Shown piece by piece: positions 50,608 to 58,174 of a stretch of DNA of 64,000 nt. Location: contig CANRIW010000002.1 in the NCBI GenBank assembly GCA_947630785.1, forward strand, positions 1 to 64,000. The letters are read 5' to 3'. This stretch comes from an uncultured Oscillospiraceae bacterium. Lineage in GTDB: Bacteria; Bacillota; Clostridia; Oscillospirales; Oscillospiraceae. The position numbers were made by a program, and so were the translations under genes. Under the pieces are notes generated by a model. That model had not been told where the DNA came from and did not search any database. It saw only the letters and a program-made list of their open reading frames with translations. Numbering within the stretch: position 1 is the stretch's first letter; each line of letters starts with the position of its first letter.

Positions 50608-50628
50608 CATATACAGAAAAAGTATATG
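50608..50628 (-). promoter_or_regulatory. inverted repeat CATATAC-N7-GTATATG at the glgX promoter
   Basis: Perfect 7-bp arms with a 7-base A-rich centre, 46 bp upstream of the glgX ATG. The minus strand carries TATACT (50626-50621), a possible -10. It is a good operator candidate. Confidence 0.5.
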
Positions 50629-50731
50629 GCGCGGAGCGGCCCGCGTCAAGGAAAAGTTGGCCGGACCGGGCGGATTCGGCCCTTTTCATATTTTTATAAG
50701 AAAGTATTTGCCAGATTTTCAAAAACTTCTC

Positions 50732-50759
50732 TTGTTTTCCCCCAAAATTCTGCTATACT
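50732..50759 (+). promoter_or_regulatory. promoter of the TVP38-family gene
   Basis: TTGTTT (50732-50737), 16 bp, TATACT (50754-50759), in an AT-rich patch. Confidence 0.55.
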
Positions 50760-50811
50760 TATGCACTGGCGCCGACGGGGAGACCGCCGGTTTCGGGAGG
50801 GGGGAGCGCCG

Positions 50812-51519
50812 GTGAAGGAGAGGACCGTGAAGATATCGCTGTGGGCGGCCACCGTTTTGCTGCTGGCCGGCACTCTGCTGGCCCTGTGGGGCACCGGCTT
50901 TTTCGAGGCCGCCGCCTCCCCCGGGGCCATGGAGGAGTACATCGACCGGTGCGCTCCCTGGTCCCACCTGGCCTATTTCGGCATCCAGCTGGCCTCGGTG
51001 ATCATCGCCCCCATCCCCAGCAACATCACCGCGGCGGCGGCGGGCTGGCTGTTCGGCGTTCTGCCCGCCTTCCTGCTCACCTGGGGGGCGGTGGCGGCGG
51101 GCTCGGTGCTGGTGTTCGCCCTGGCCCGGGGGCTGGGGCAGGAGTTCGTCCGGCGGCTGGTGGGGGAGCGGTCCTCCGGCCGGTATCTGGAGATCATCCG
51201 CCGCAAGCGGGACGTGTTCCTGTTCGTCGCCTTCCTGTTCCCCTTCTTCCCGGACGACGTGCTGTGCATCCTGGCCGGTCTCACCGATATCCCCCTCAGG
51301 CGGTTCGTGCTGATCGTGGTGCTGGCCCGGCCCTGGGGGCTGCTGGCGGCCTGCGCCGTGGGCGGGAACGCGGTCAGACTGCCGCTGCCGGCCATGATCG
51401 CCCTGGGGGCGCTGGGGCTGGCGGTGATGGTCCTGACGCTGAAATACGGCGACCGGGCGGAGACGGCCATCCTGCGGCGGCTCAACAAAACAGAGAAAGA
51501 ACGGCAGGGGCGGGAGTGA
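50812..51519 (+). CDS. TVP38/TMEM64-family membrane protein
   Basis: 235 aa from a GTG at 50812, 7 bases after GGGAGGGGGG. Six or so hydrophobic segments with the family's SNITAAAAGWLFGVLPAFLLTWGAVAAGS block, FLFPFFPDDVLC near residue 142 and LARPWGLLA. The group shares the VTT/DedA fold and is thought to move lipids or ions across membranes. It is a single-gene unit closed by a terminator that overlaps its stop codon. Confidence 0.88.
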   Translation: MKERTVKISLWAATVLLLAGTLLALWGTGFFEAAASPGAMEEYIDRCAPWSHLAYFGIQLASVIIAPIPSNITAAAAGWLFGVLPAFLLTWGAVAAGSVLVFALARGLGQEFVRRLVGERSSGRYLEIIRRKRDVFLFVAFLFPFFPDDVLCILAGLTDIPLRRFVLIVVLARPWGLLAACAVGGNAVRLPLPAMIALGALGLAVMVLTLKYGDRAETAILRRLNKTEKERQGRE

Positions 51520-51536
51520 CCGCCCCGCTGTTTTTT
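51505..51536 (+). terminator. terminator of the TVP38-family gene
   Basis: Stem GGGGCGG / CCGCCCC (51507-51513 with 51520-51526), loop holding the stop codon, then six T (51531-51536). Confidence 0.75.
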
Positions 51537-51595
51537 GTGGTTGATTCTCCCCCACCGGTATGATATGATAGCGTGGCGAAAGGGGGAACGCCGTT

Positions 51596-51973
51596 TTGGA
51601 CCGGTTCAAAACACATCGAAACGACGTGCTCCTCATCGCCGCCCTGCTGATTTTAGCCGGGGCGCTGGCTCTGTTCCTGCGCCTGGGCCGGCACGATGGC
51701 GGGACCGTGTCCGTCTCCGTGGACGGGGAGACCGTGGCCGAACTGCCCCTGGACCGGGACGCCTCCCTCCCCATCGAGGCGGAGGGCGGGAACAACCTGC
51801 TGGTCATCGAGGACGGCGCGGCCCGCATGGAGTCCGCCGACTGCCCCGACCGGCTGTGCGTGAAGATGGGCTCCATCCGGTACGCCGGCGAGTCCATCGT
51901 GTGCCTGCCCCACCGGGTGGTGGTCACGGTGGAGGAGGGCCCCGACGGCGGCTTCGACGCCGCCGCCCGGTGA
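51596..51973 (+). CDS. NusG domain II-containing protein
   Basis: 125 aa from a TTG at 51596 (AAAGGGGG upstream). One N-terminal membrane helix (VLLIAALLILAGALALFL) anchors a small beta domain with two cysteines in ADCPDRLCVKMG and one in SIVCLPHRVVV, the standard pattern of the NusG-II/DUF family in Bacillota. It almost always precedes a Gx-transporter gene, as here (9 bases). The function is unknown; redox or flavin-related roles have been suggested from the neighbourhood in other genomes. Confidence 0.85.
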   Translation: MDRFKTHRNDVLLIAALLILAGALALFLRLGRHDGGTVSVSVDGETVAELPLDRDASLPIEAEGGNNLLVIEDGAARMESADCPDRLCVKMGSIRYAGESIVCLPHRVVVTVEEGPDGGFDAAAR

Positions 51974-51982
51974 GGTGGTATC

Positions 51983-52474
51983 ATGAGAGCCTCAAAGATC
52001 GCCCGATACGGGCTGCTGGTAGCCCTGGCCCTGGCGCTGTCCTACGCCGAGTCATTGATCCCCTCCCCCGGCGTGCCCGGGGTGAAGCTGGGCCTGCCCA
52101 ATCTGGTCGTGGTGTTCGCCCTGTACCGGCTGGGCACGGTCGACGCCTGGGCCATCTCCCTGATCCGGGTGGGGCTGGTCTTTCTCCTGTTCGGCAGCGG
52201 GGCCGGCCTGGCCTACAGCCTGGCGGGGGCGGTGCTGTCCCTGGCGGTGATGTGTCTGCTGAAACAGAGCGGCAAATTCTCCGAGACGGGGGTCAGCGTG
52301 GCGGGGGGCGTGGCCCACAACGCCGGCCAGATCATCGTGGCCGTCTTTCTGCTGGAGACCACCCGCCTCGCCTGGTATCTGCCGGTGCTGTGCCTGTCGG
52401 GCACGGTGGCCGGCGTGCTCATCGGCGTCGTCTCGGCCCTGCTGGTGAAACGGGTGCCGGAGTTCAAATCATAA
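51983..52474 (+). CDS. Gx transporter family protein (heptaprenyl diphosphate synthase component I-like)
   Basis: 163 aa with five or six hydrophobic helices and the family motif PGVKLGLPNLVVVFALY, then GGVAHNAGQII. It resembles small S-component-like transporters despite the historical prenyl synthase name. It is paired with the NusG-II gene and lies 20 bases before the acetyltransferase gene, so the four genes 51596-54531 may be one operon. Confidence 0.88.
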   Translation: MRASKIARYGLLVALALALSYAESLIPSPGVPGVKLGLPNLVVVFALYRLGTVDAWAISLIRVGLVFLLFGSGAGLAYSLAGAVLSLAVMCLLKQSGKFSETGVSVAGGVAHNAGQIIVAVFLLETTRLAWYLPVLCLSGTVAGVLIGVVSALLVKRVPEFKS

Positions 52475-52494
52475 TTAATAAGGAGTTCTGACCT

Positions 52495-53160
52495 ATGGAC
52501 CTGACTGTGACCGGTCTGCTGGACCTGAGCCACACCCTGGCGGGAGACTATCTGTCCCGCTTCACCTACCCCTGGGAGGCCCTGGACGGCATCAAAGCGC
52601 TGATCCTGGCCCTGGGCCCGACGCTGGGCCCCGACTACGAGGAGCGCGCCCCCCAGGTGTGGGTGCATAAGACCGCGAAGGTGTTCCCCTCGGCGTACCT
52701 GGGGGCCCCCTGCATCATCGGGCCGGAGACGGAGGTGCGCCACTGCGCCTTCATCCGGGGCTCCGCCCTGGTGGGGGCGAACTGCGTGGTGGGCAACAGC
52801 GTGGAGCTGAAAAACGTCATCCTGTTCGACAATGTCCAGACCCCCCACTACAACTACGTGGGCGACTCCATCCTGGGCTACAAGAGCCACATGGGGGCGG
52901 GCTCCATCACCTCCAACGTGAAGTCCGACAAGACCCTCGTCGTGGTCAAGGACGGGGATACCCATATCGAGACCGGCCGGAAGAAGTTCGGGGCCATCCT
53001 GGGCGACCACGTGGAGGTGGGCTGCAACAGCGTGCTCAACCCCGGCTCGGTGATCGGCCGGAACAGCCATATCTACCCCGTGTCCTGCGTCCGGGGGGCT
53101 GTCCCGGCGGACAGCATCTATAAGACGGGGGGCGTCATCGTCCCCCAAAAAGGAGAGTAA
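52495..53160 (+). CDS. left-handed beta-helix acyltransferase (GlmU C-terminal-like)
   Basis: 221 aa. A short helical N-terminus is followed by hexapeptide repeats (VWVHKTAKVFPSAYLGAPCI, then GPETEVRHCAFIRGSALVG) typical of left-handed beta-helix acyltransferases. It corresponds to the acetyltransferase half of GlmU and lacks the N-terminal uridylyltransferase domain. It lies four bases before glmM, so it likely acetylates glucosamine-1-phosphate for UDP-GlcNAc synthesis, with uridylylation done by another protein. The substrate is inferred from position. Confidence 0.82.
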   Translation: MDLTVTGLLDLSHTLAGDYLSRFTYPWEALDGIKALILALGPTLGPDYEERAPQVWVHKTAKVFPSAYLGAPCIIGPETEVRHCAFIRGSALVGANCVVGNSVELKNVILFDNVQTPHYNYVGDSILGYKSHMGAGSITSNVKSDKTLVVVKDGDTHIETGRKKFGAILGDHVEVGCNSVLNPGSVIGRNSHIYPVSCVRGAVPADSIYKTGGVIVPQKGE

Positions 53161-53163
53161 GTC

Positions 53164-54531
53164 ATGGGCAAGTATTTCGGCACCGACGGCTTCCGGGGCG
53201 CGGCCAACGAGGGCCTCACCGCCGACCACGCCTACCGCATCGGGCGGTTTTTGGGCTGGTACTACGGCAGGAGCAAAAAGCCATCCATCGTGGTGGGCAA
53301 GGACACCCGCCGGTCCAGCTACATGCTGGAGTACGCCATCAGCGCGGGCATGGCCGCCTCCGGGGCGGACGTGTACCTGCTCCACGTGACCACCACCCCC
53401 TCCGTGTCCTATGTGACGCGGGTGGACGGCTTCGACTGCGGCGTGATGATCTCCGCCTCCCACAACCCCTTCTCCGACAACGGCATCAAGCTGTTCAACC
53501 GGGAGGGCGAGAAGATGGACGAGGGCACCATCCGCCTGCTGGAGGGCTATCTGGACGGCTGCCTGGAGCTGGACGGCCAGCCCTGGCAGGAGTTGCCCTT
53601 TGCCACCGGGGACCGGATCGGCTCCATCGTGGACCACACCTCCGGCCGGAACCGGTACATGGGCTATCTGATCTCCCTGGCGGTGTACTCCTTCCGGGGC
53701 AAGAAGGTGGCCCTGGACTGCGCCAACGGCTCCGCCTGGTCCATCGCCCCCAACGTGTTCCGGGCCCTGGGGGCCGATGTGCTCACCATCAACGACCACC
53801 CCGACGGCCTGAACATCAACCTGGACGCCGGCTCCACCCACATCGAGGGCCTGCGGAAGTTCGTGGTGGACAACGGCTGCGACGTGGGCTTCGCCTTCGA
53901 CGGGGACGCCGACCGCTGCCTGGCCGTGGACGAGAAGGGCGGCCTGGTGGACGGCGACAAGATCATGTACGTGTACAGCCGGTACATGAAGGAGCGGGGC
54001 AAGCTGGTGACCAACACAGTGGTGACCACCGTCATGTCCAACTTCGGCCTCTATAAGGCCCTGGACAGGGAGGGGATCGGCTACGCCAAGACCAAAGTGG
54101 GCGACAAGTACGTCTACGAGGAGATGGTGAAACACGGCCACCGCATCGGCGGCGAGCAGTCGGGCCACATCATCCTGTCCAAATACGCCCGTACCGGCGA
54201 CGGCATCCTCACCGCCCTGAAGGTGATGGAGGTCATCCTGGCCCGGCGGGTGTCCCTGAGCCGTCTGGCCGAGCCGGTGACCATCTATCCCCAAGTGCTC
54301 ATCAACATCCGGGTGAAGGACAAGCGGGCCGCCCAGGAGGACCCCGCCGTGAAGGCGGCGGTGGAGGCCGTGGCGGTCGAGCTGGGGGACACGGGCCGCA
54401 TCCTGGTCCGGGAGTCCGGCACCGAGCCCCTGGTCCGGGTGATGGTGGAGGCCCCCGACAGGGACCAGTGCCAAAAGCTGGCCCAGGGCGTGGCGGACAT
54501 GATCCGGGCCCAGGGCCACGAGGCGGTATAA
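53164..54531 (+). CDS. glmM: phosphoglucosamine mutase
   Basis: 455 aa. Converts glucosamine-6-phosphate to glucosamine-1-phosphate for peptidoglycan precursors. It begins KYFGTDGFRGAANEG, has the phospho-serine in MISASHNPFSDNGIK, the metal loop FDGDADRC, the sugar loop GGEQSGHII and the phosphate loop RESGTEPLVRVM. All are typical of GlmM. It is the last gene of its operon; a terminator follows at 54548-54575. Confidence 0.94.
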   Translation: MGKYFGTDGFRGAANEGLTADHAYRIGRFLGWYYGRSKKPSIVVGKDTRRSSYMLEYAISAGMAASGADVYLLHVTTTPSVSYVTRVDGFDCGVMISASHNPFSDNGIKLFNREGEKMDEGTIRLLEGYLDGCLELDGQPWQELPFATGDRIGSIVDHTSGRNRYMGYLISLAVYSFRGKKVALDCANGSAWSIAPNVFRALGADVLTINDHPDGLNINLDAGSTHIEGLRKFVVDNGCDVGFAFDGDADRCLAVDEKGGLVDGDKIMYVYSRYMKERGKLVTNTVVTTVMSNFGLYKALDREGIGYAKTKVGDKYVYEEMVKHGHRIGGEQSGHIILSKYARTGDGILTALKVMEVILARRVSLSRLAEPVTIYPQVLINIRVKDKRAAQEDPAVKAAVEAVAVELGDTGRILVRESGTEPLVRVMVEAPDRDQCQKLAQGVADMIRAQGHEAV

Positions 54532-54547
54532 CGATCGTATGCGCGGA

Positions 54548-54575
54548 GAGGGCGGCCGAAGGCCGCCCTCTTTTT
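54548..54575 (+). terminator. terminator of glmM
   Basis: Stem GAGGGCGGCC / GGCCGCCCTC with a GAA loop and five T. Confidence 0.9.
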
Positions 54576-54655
54576 GCGTCTCCGCTCATCTGGGAAAGGC
54601 GCGGCTTTGGAGGGCGGGAGCCCTCCGGCGGCGGGCGGGTTTCGCCTGCCGGCGA

Positions 54656-54683
54656 CCTACTTTCTGCGCGCGCAGAAAGTAGG
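54656..54683. repeat. 28-bp perfect palindrome
   Basis: Arms CCTACTTTCTGCGC and its exact complement meet without a loop. As DNA it could extrude a cruciform; as RNA it would be a long hairpin. Confidence 0.7.
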
Positions 54684-54828
54684 CAAAGACGCGCATAGGG
54701 GGCAGAGCCGCGGTTCGCGTTGGGCTGAGAGGGCGTCCAACGCTCTCAGCGTCCCCTTCGGGCGCCTGGATGGGTGGCTCGGCGGGCCCGGCCCGCCTTT
54801 CGGTGGTGCGGCGCTTTGTTCGAGGGGT

Positions 54829-54983
54829 AAACCTTCAGTCACCGCCTGCGGCGGCGACAGCTCCCTTCGCGAAGGGAGCTTGGTACGAACCCTGCACCGC
54901 AGTGCGTATCACGCACCAACCTCCTTTCGCAAAAGGAGGTGGCAGCCGCGCAGCGGCTGACGGAGGATTTTCCCCGCCCTTAA
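54829..54983. repeat. ~155 bp dispersed repeat, copy A
   Basis: Shares both ends and the inner hairpins with 60643-60794. The left arm holds CAGTCACCGCCTGCGGCGG and CTCCCTTCGCGAAGGGAG; the right arm is a degenerate inverted version holding CTCCTTTCGCAAAAGGAG and GCCGCGCAGCGGC and ends near CCCCGCCCTTAA. The middle ~30 bp differs between copies. Paired REP-like or MITE-like structure, non-coding. Confidence 0.7.
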
Positions 54984-55222
54984 CCGCCGCTGGCGGTGCG
55001 TGAGTGCCCACCCAGGCACGGGTGGGCAGACGCAGAATTTTTCGACTTTAGACGCTAAGCGCATAGCGCGAAATCAAGCGGAAACGGGGCGACGACCTCG
55101 TGCCGGCCGCGATTGCCAGGCTGCCGAATCGGGCGCCCCCGTAGACGGGGGTCCTCAGGGGGCAAGGCGGCCTGTGGAGCGGTACGCTCCAACCCGGCCG
55201 CCGGCCCCTTGAGCGGCCTTTT

Positions 55223-55252
55223 GGTCACTTTTCCCCCGTGGGAAAAGTGACC
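55223..55252. repeat. 13-bp stem hairpin in the repeat island
   Basis: Perfect arms GGTCACTTTTCCC / GGGAAAAGTGACC with a CCGT loop. It is not followed by a T-run and no gene ends nearby. Confidence 0.6.
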
Positions 55253-55420
55253 CGCCCGGAGGCGGAACCTCCCCTATCGCGTGAGAGAAAGTACCCCGCC
55301 GGAGGCCGCCCTCGCCGAGGGGGTGTTTTTGGTTCCTTCTGACGAAGGAACTCGCCGCCGGCTCCGCCGCCGCCCGGGGCTTGTGCCCCGCAAAAACACC
55401 CTGACGGAATGTTTCCGCAC

Positions 55421-55450
55421 AAAAAAGGGGAGGGCCTTTCGGCCCTCCCC
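55421..55450 (-). terminator. terminator of the rnf operon
   Basis: On the minus strand GGGGAGGGCC, loop GAAA, GGCCCTCCCC, then six T (55426-55421). Confidence 0.9.
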
Positions 55451-55465
55451 CAAACGGGTATTCCC

Positions 55466-56290
55466 TTATTCCGCGTTGACGACCTCGGCGGCGGAGATGT
55501 TCAGAGCGACCAGGCAGCCGGCCTTGCAGACCTCGATGCACTTGCCGCAGCCGTCGCACTTGGAGTAGTCGATGGAGGCCAGGTTGTCGGTGACGGTGAT
55601 GGCCCCGGTGTGGCAGTTCTTCTCGCACAGGCGGCAGCCGATGCAGCCGGCCTTACAGGCCTTGCGGGTGCCGGCGCCCTTCTGCCGGCTGTTGCAGTCC
55701 ACCACCATGCGGGCGGAGGCGGGCCGGATGGCGATGACCCCGTTGGGGCAGGTCTTGGCGCACTTGCCGCAGCCGATGCACACGCCGGTGTCCACCCTTG
55801 CCAGGTTGCCGCCGATGTGGATGGCGTTCACCGGGCAGACCCTGGCGCAGTCCCCCAGGCCGATGCAGCCGTAGACGCAGGCGCCGGTGCCGCCGAACAG
55901 CAGCTTGGCGGCGGCGCAGCTCTCCAGGCCGTTGTAGTCCTCCTTGACGGAGGTGGCGTCGCAGGTGCCGGAGCAGCGGACCTCGGCCACCATCTTCTCC
56001 ACGTCGCCGGCGGCGCGGCCCAGCACCTCGCCGATGCTCTGGGCGGCGGTGGCCCCGCCGGGGACGCACAGGTTCACGGCCAGCTCCGGGTCCTCCACCA
56101 GGGCCTTGGCGTAGCCGTCGCACCCGGCGAAGCCGCAGGCGCCGCAGTTGGCGCCGGGTAGGCACTCACGGACCTTGGGGATGCGCTCGTCCACCTCCAC
56201 CGCCATGAATTTGGAGGCCACGGACAGCCCCGCGCCGCAGATGATGCCGATGACGGTGACGGCCACAACCGCGATGATGATTCCAGTCAT
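55466..56290 (-). CDS. rnfB: Rnf complex subunit B (ferredoxin-binding iron-sulfur protein)
   Basis: 274 aa. One N-terminal membrane helix (IIIAVVAVTVIGIICGAGL), then the NCGACGFAGCDGYA cluster motif and several ferredoxin-type motifs (CIGLGDCARVCP, CIGCGKCAKTCP, CIGCRLCEKNC, CDGCGKCIEVC). Rnf oxidises reduced ferredoxin, reduces NAD and pumps Na+ or H+; RnfB is the entry point for ferredoxin electrons. It is the last gene of rnfCDGEAB, 13 bases after rnfA, and ends before a terminator. Confidence 0.96.
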   Translation of the reverse strand: MTGIIIAVVAVTVIGIICGAGLSVASKFMAVEVDERIPKVRECLPGANCGACGFAGCDGYAKALVEDPELAVNLCVPGGATAAQSIGEVLGRAAGDVEKMVAEVRCSGTCDATSVKEDYNGLESCAAAKLLFGGTGACVYGCIGLGDCARVCPVNAIHIGGNLARVDTGVCIGCGKCAKTCPNGVIAIRPASARMVVDCNSRQKGAGTRKACKAGCIGCRLCEKNCHTGAITVTDNLASIDYSKCDGCGKCIEVCKAGCLVALNISAAEVVNAE

Positions 56291-56303
56291 ACCGCAGCCC
56301 TCC

Positions 56304-56924
56304 TTAACCCAGCAGGTTCTCCACCAGGCCCGCGAAGCCCATGAAGGACACCGACAGGATGGCGGCGGAGATCAGGGTGATGGGCATGCCCTTGAAGGAC
56401 TCGGGGCAGTCGCACTTGTCCACCCGGCTGCGGACGCCGGCGAACAGCACCATGGCCAGCAGAAAGCCCAGGCCGGAGCCGGCGGCGTTGAACAGGGCCT
56501 GCACGAAGGAGGGGCCGAAGGCGGCCTTCTCCAGCATATAGCTGTCCACGTTGCTGATGCACACGCCCAGCACCGCGCAGTTGGTGGTGATCAGGGGCAG
56601 GTACACGCCCAGAGAGGCGTGGAGGGCGGGGATGTACTTCTTCAGGATGATCTCCACCAGCTGCACCAGGGCGGCGATGACCAGGATGAACACGATGGTC
56701 TGGAGATAGCCCATGTCGTTGGGGTTCAGCAGGAAGAACTGGATGGGATAGGTGACGGCGGTGGCCAGCACCATGACGAAGATGACGGCCACGGACATGC
56801 CGGCGGCCTGGTCCAGCTTCTTGGACACCCCCAGGAAGGGGCAGATGCCCAAAAACTGCTGGAGCACGTAGTTGTTCACCAGGACGGCGGCCATGACGAT
56901 GGCGATCAATGCCTTGATATCCAT
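56304..56924 (-). CDS. rnfA: Rnf complex subunit A
   Basis: 206-aa integral membrane protein with six helices. Starts MDIKALIAIVMAAVLVNNYV and has QQFLGICPFLGVSKK, with the conserved cysteine thought to help bind the membrane-embedded iron-sulfur centre shared with RnfE, and ITTNCAVLGVC with a second. Length and order (after rnfE, 1-bp overlap) are standard. Confidence 0.96.
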   Translation of the reverse strand: MDIKALIAIVMAAVLVNNYVLQQFLGICPFLGVSKKLDQAAGMSVAVIFVMVLATAVTYPIQFFLLNPNDMGYLQTIVFILVIAALVQLVEIILKKYIPALHASLGVYLPLITTNCAVLGVCISNVDSYMLEKAAFGPSFVQALFNAAGSGLGFLLAMVLFAGVRSRVDKCDCPESFKGMPITLISAAILSVSFMGFAGLVENLLG

Positions 56925-57610
56925 TATGCGGCCTCCTCCTTCCTGTCACAGCCCTTCTGGCCGCAGGCCCCGGCGGAGGGACAGCCCTCGCAGCCGAATT
57001 CCTTCTTCTTGATGGCCTTGCCGTGGCTGGCCTTGTTGATGATGGCGATGAGCAGGCCGAACACGGCGAAGCCGCCGGGGGCCATGGTCATGATGGAGAT
57101 GTTGTTGTCCGCCAGCACGGGGATCTTGATGCCGAACCAGGTGCCGGCGCCGAAGATCTCCCGGATGGAGGCCATCACCAGCATGGCCAGCATGTAGCCA
57201 ACGCCCATGCCGATGGCGTCCAGGGCGGAGTCCACGATGCCATTCTTGTTGGCGAACATCTCCGCCCGGCCCAGGATGATGCAGTTGACCACGATCAGGG
57301 GCAGGTACAGGCCCAGGGCGGTGTCCAGGGCGGAGAAATAGGCCTTGACGATCATCTGCACCAGGGTGACGAAGGAGGCGATGACCACGATGTAGCAGGG
57401 GATGCGGACCTTGTCGGAGATGACGTTCCGCAGCAGGGAGATGATCACGTTGGAGCACAGCAGCACGAAGGTGACCGCCGCGCCCATGCCGATGGCGTTG
57501 GACGCCTGGGTGGTGACCGCCAGGAAGGGGCAGGTGCCCAGGATCAGCACCAGGATGGGGTTCTCCTTGATGATGCCGTTGGTGAGGATGGCGAGTTTAC
57601 TTTTTTTCAT
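56924..57610 (-). CDS. rnfE: Rnf complex subunit E
   Basis: 228-aa membrane protein homologous to RnfA: ENPILVLILGTCPFLAVTTQ, LIVVNCIILGRAEMFANKNG, each with a conserved cysteine. About six helices. The C-terminus has extra cysteines (EFGCEGCPSAGACGQKGCDRK), a tail that is uncommon and might bind metal. The gene lies between rnfG (6 bases) and rnfA (1-bp overlap). Confidence 0.95.
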   Translation of the reverse strand: MKKSKLAILTNGIIKENPILVLILGTCPFLAVTTQASNAIGMGAAVTFVLLCSNVIISLLRNVISDKVRIPCYIVVIASFVTLVQMIVKAYFSALDTALGLYLPLIVVNCIILGRAEMFANKNGIVDSALDAIGMGVGYMLAMLVMASIREIFGAGTWFGIKIPVLADNNISIMTMAPGGFAVFGLLIAIINKASHGKAIKKKEFGCEGCPSAGACGQKGCDRKEEAA

Positions 57611-57616
57611 AGCGGA

Positions 57617-58174
57617 TCAGCCCTCCTTTACCAGATCATAGACCGCGAACGCGTCGCGGACGGCGTTGATATAGAAATTGGACGACTTGGTGGCGCCGGA
57701 GATGGTGTCGATGGCGCCGTTTGCCAGGTCCTCGTCGGTCTTGCCGGGGAACTGCCCCTTGAAGTCGTCCCCGGTGACCTTGGAGCCCATGCCGGGGGTG
57801 GCCTTGTGGCTGATGACCTTGGTGTCCACGATCTTCCCGTCGCCGTCGATGCCCACGCTCATGACCAGGGTGCCCTTGCCGCCGTAGCCCTCGGCGGCCA
57901 GCATGAACACGTAGCCCGCGCCGTTGTTGGCCTTGTAGATCCCGGTGACGGGGCTGCCGTCGGGCACGGCGAACTCGACCTTCTCGAAGGAGTCGGCGGC
58001 GGGGAGGACCTCCAGCCGGGCCTCCTCCTCGATGCGGGCCTGGGTGGCGGCGATGATGGGGGCGGTGATGTAGTTGGTGACGGCCAGCAGCAGGGTCATC
58101 ACCAGGCAGATGGCGGTGAGCACCCCGATGGGGGCCACGAAATCGCTCATCACATTGGACTTGGTCTTCGTCAT
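57617..58174 (-). CDS. rnfG: Rnf complex subunit G (FMN-binding)
   Basis: 185 aa from the ATG at 58174. One N-terminal helix (GVLTAICLVMTLLLAVTNYI) anchors an extracytoplasmic FMN-binding domain; DTISGATKSS supplies the threonine that carries FMN through a phosphoester bond. It is a one-electron carrier in the Rnf chain. The start overlaps the rnfD stop by 4 bp. Confidence 0.95.
   Translation of the reverse strand: MTKTKSNVMSDFVAPIGVLTAICLVMTLLLAVTNYITAPIIAATQARIEEEARLEVLPAADSFEKVEFAVPDGSPVTGIYKANNGAGYVFMLAAEGYGGKGTLVMSVGIDGDGKIVDTKVISHKATPGMGSKVTGDDFKGQFPGKTDEDLANGAIDTISGATKSSNFYINAVRDAFAVYDLVKEG

Larger units (their letters stand above)
54580..55420. repeat. gene-free island rich in palindromes and dispersed repeats
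   Basis: About 840 bp between the glmM and rnfB terminators with no credible gene. Short open frames here lack ribosome binding sites and conserved motifs. It contains the palindrome at 54656-54683, repeat copy A at 54829-54983, the hairpin at 55223-55252 and a GTTCCTTC / GAAGGAAC hairpin near 55330. Its composition differs from coding DNA nearby. It resembles the multi-copy intergenic elements common in Oscillospiraceae genomes, though only a genome search would show copy number. Confidence 0.6.

Noticed and set aside
54832-55212. Short open frames in the repeat island as small genes
   Set aside because: They lie inside hairpins and repeats, lack ribosome binding sites, and read Pro/Arg/Gly-rich in every frame.
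54656-55252. CRISPR array
   Set aside because: Hairpins and repeats are present, but there are no regularly spaced identical repeats with unique spacers and no cas genes in the window.
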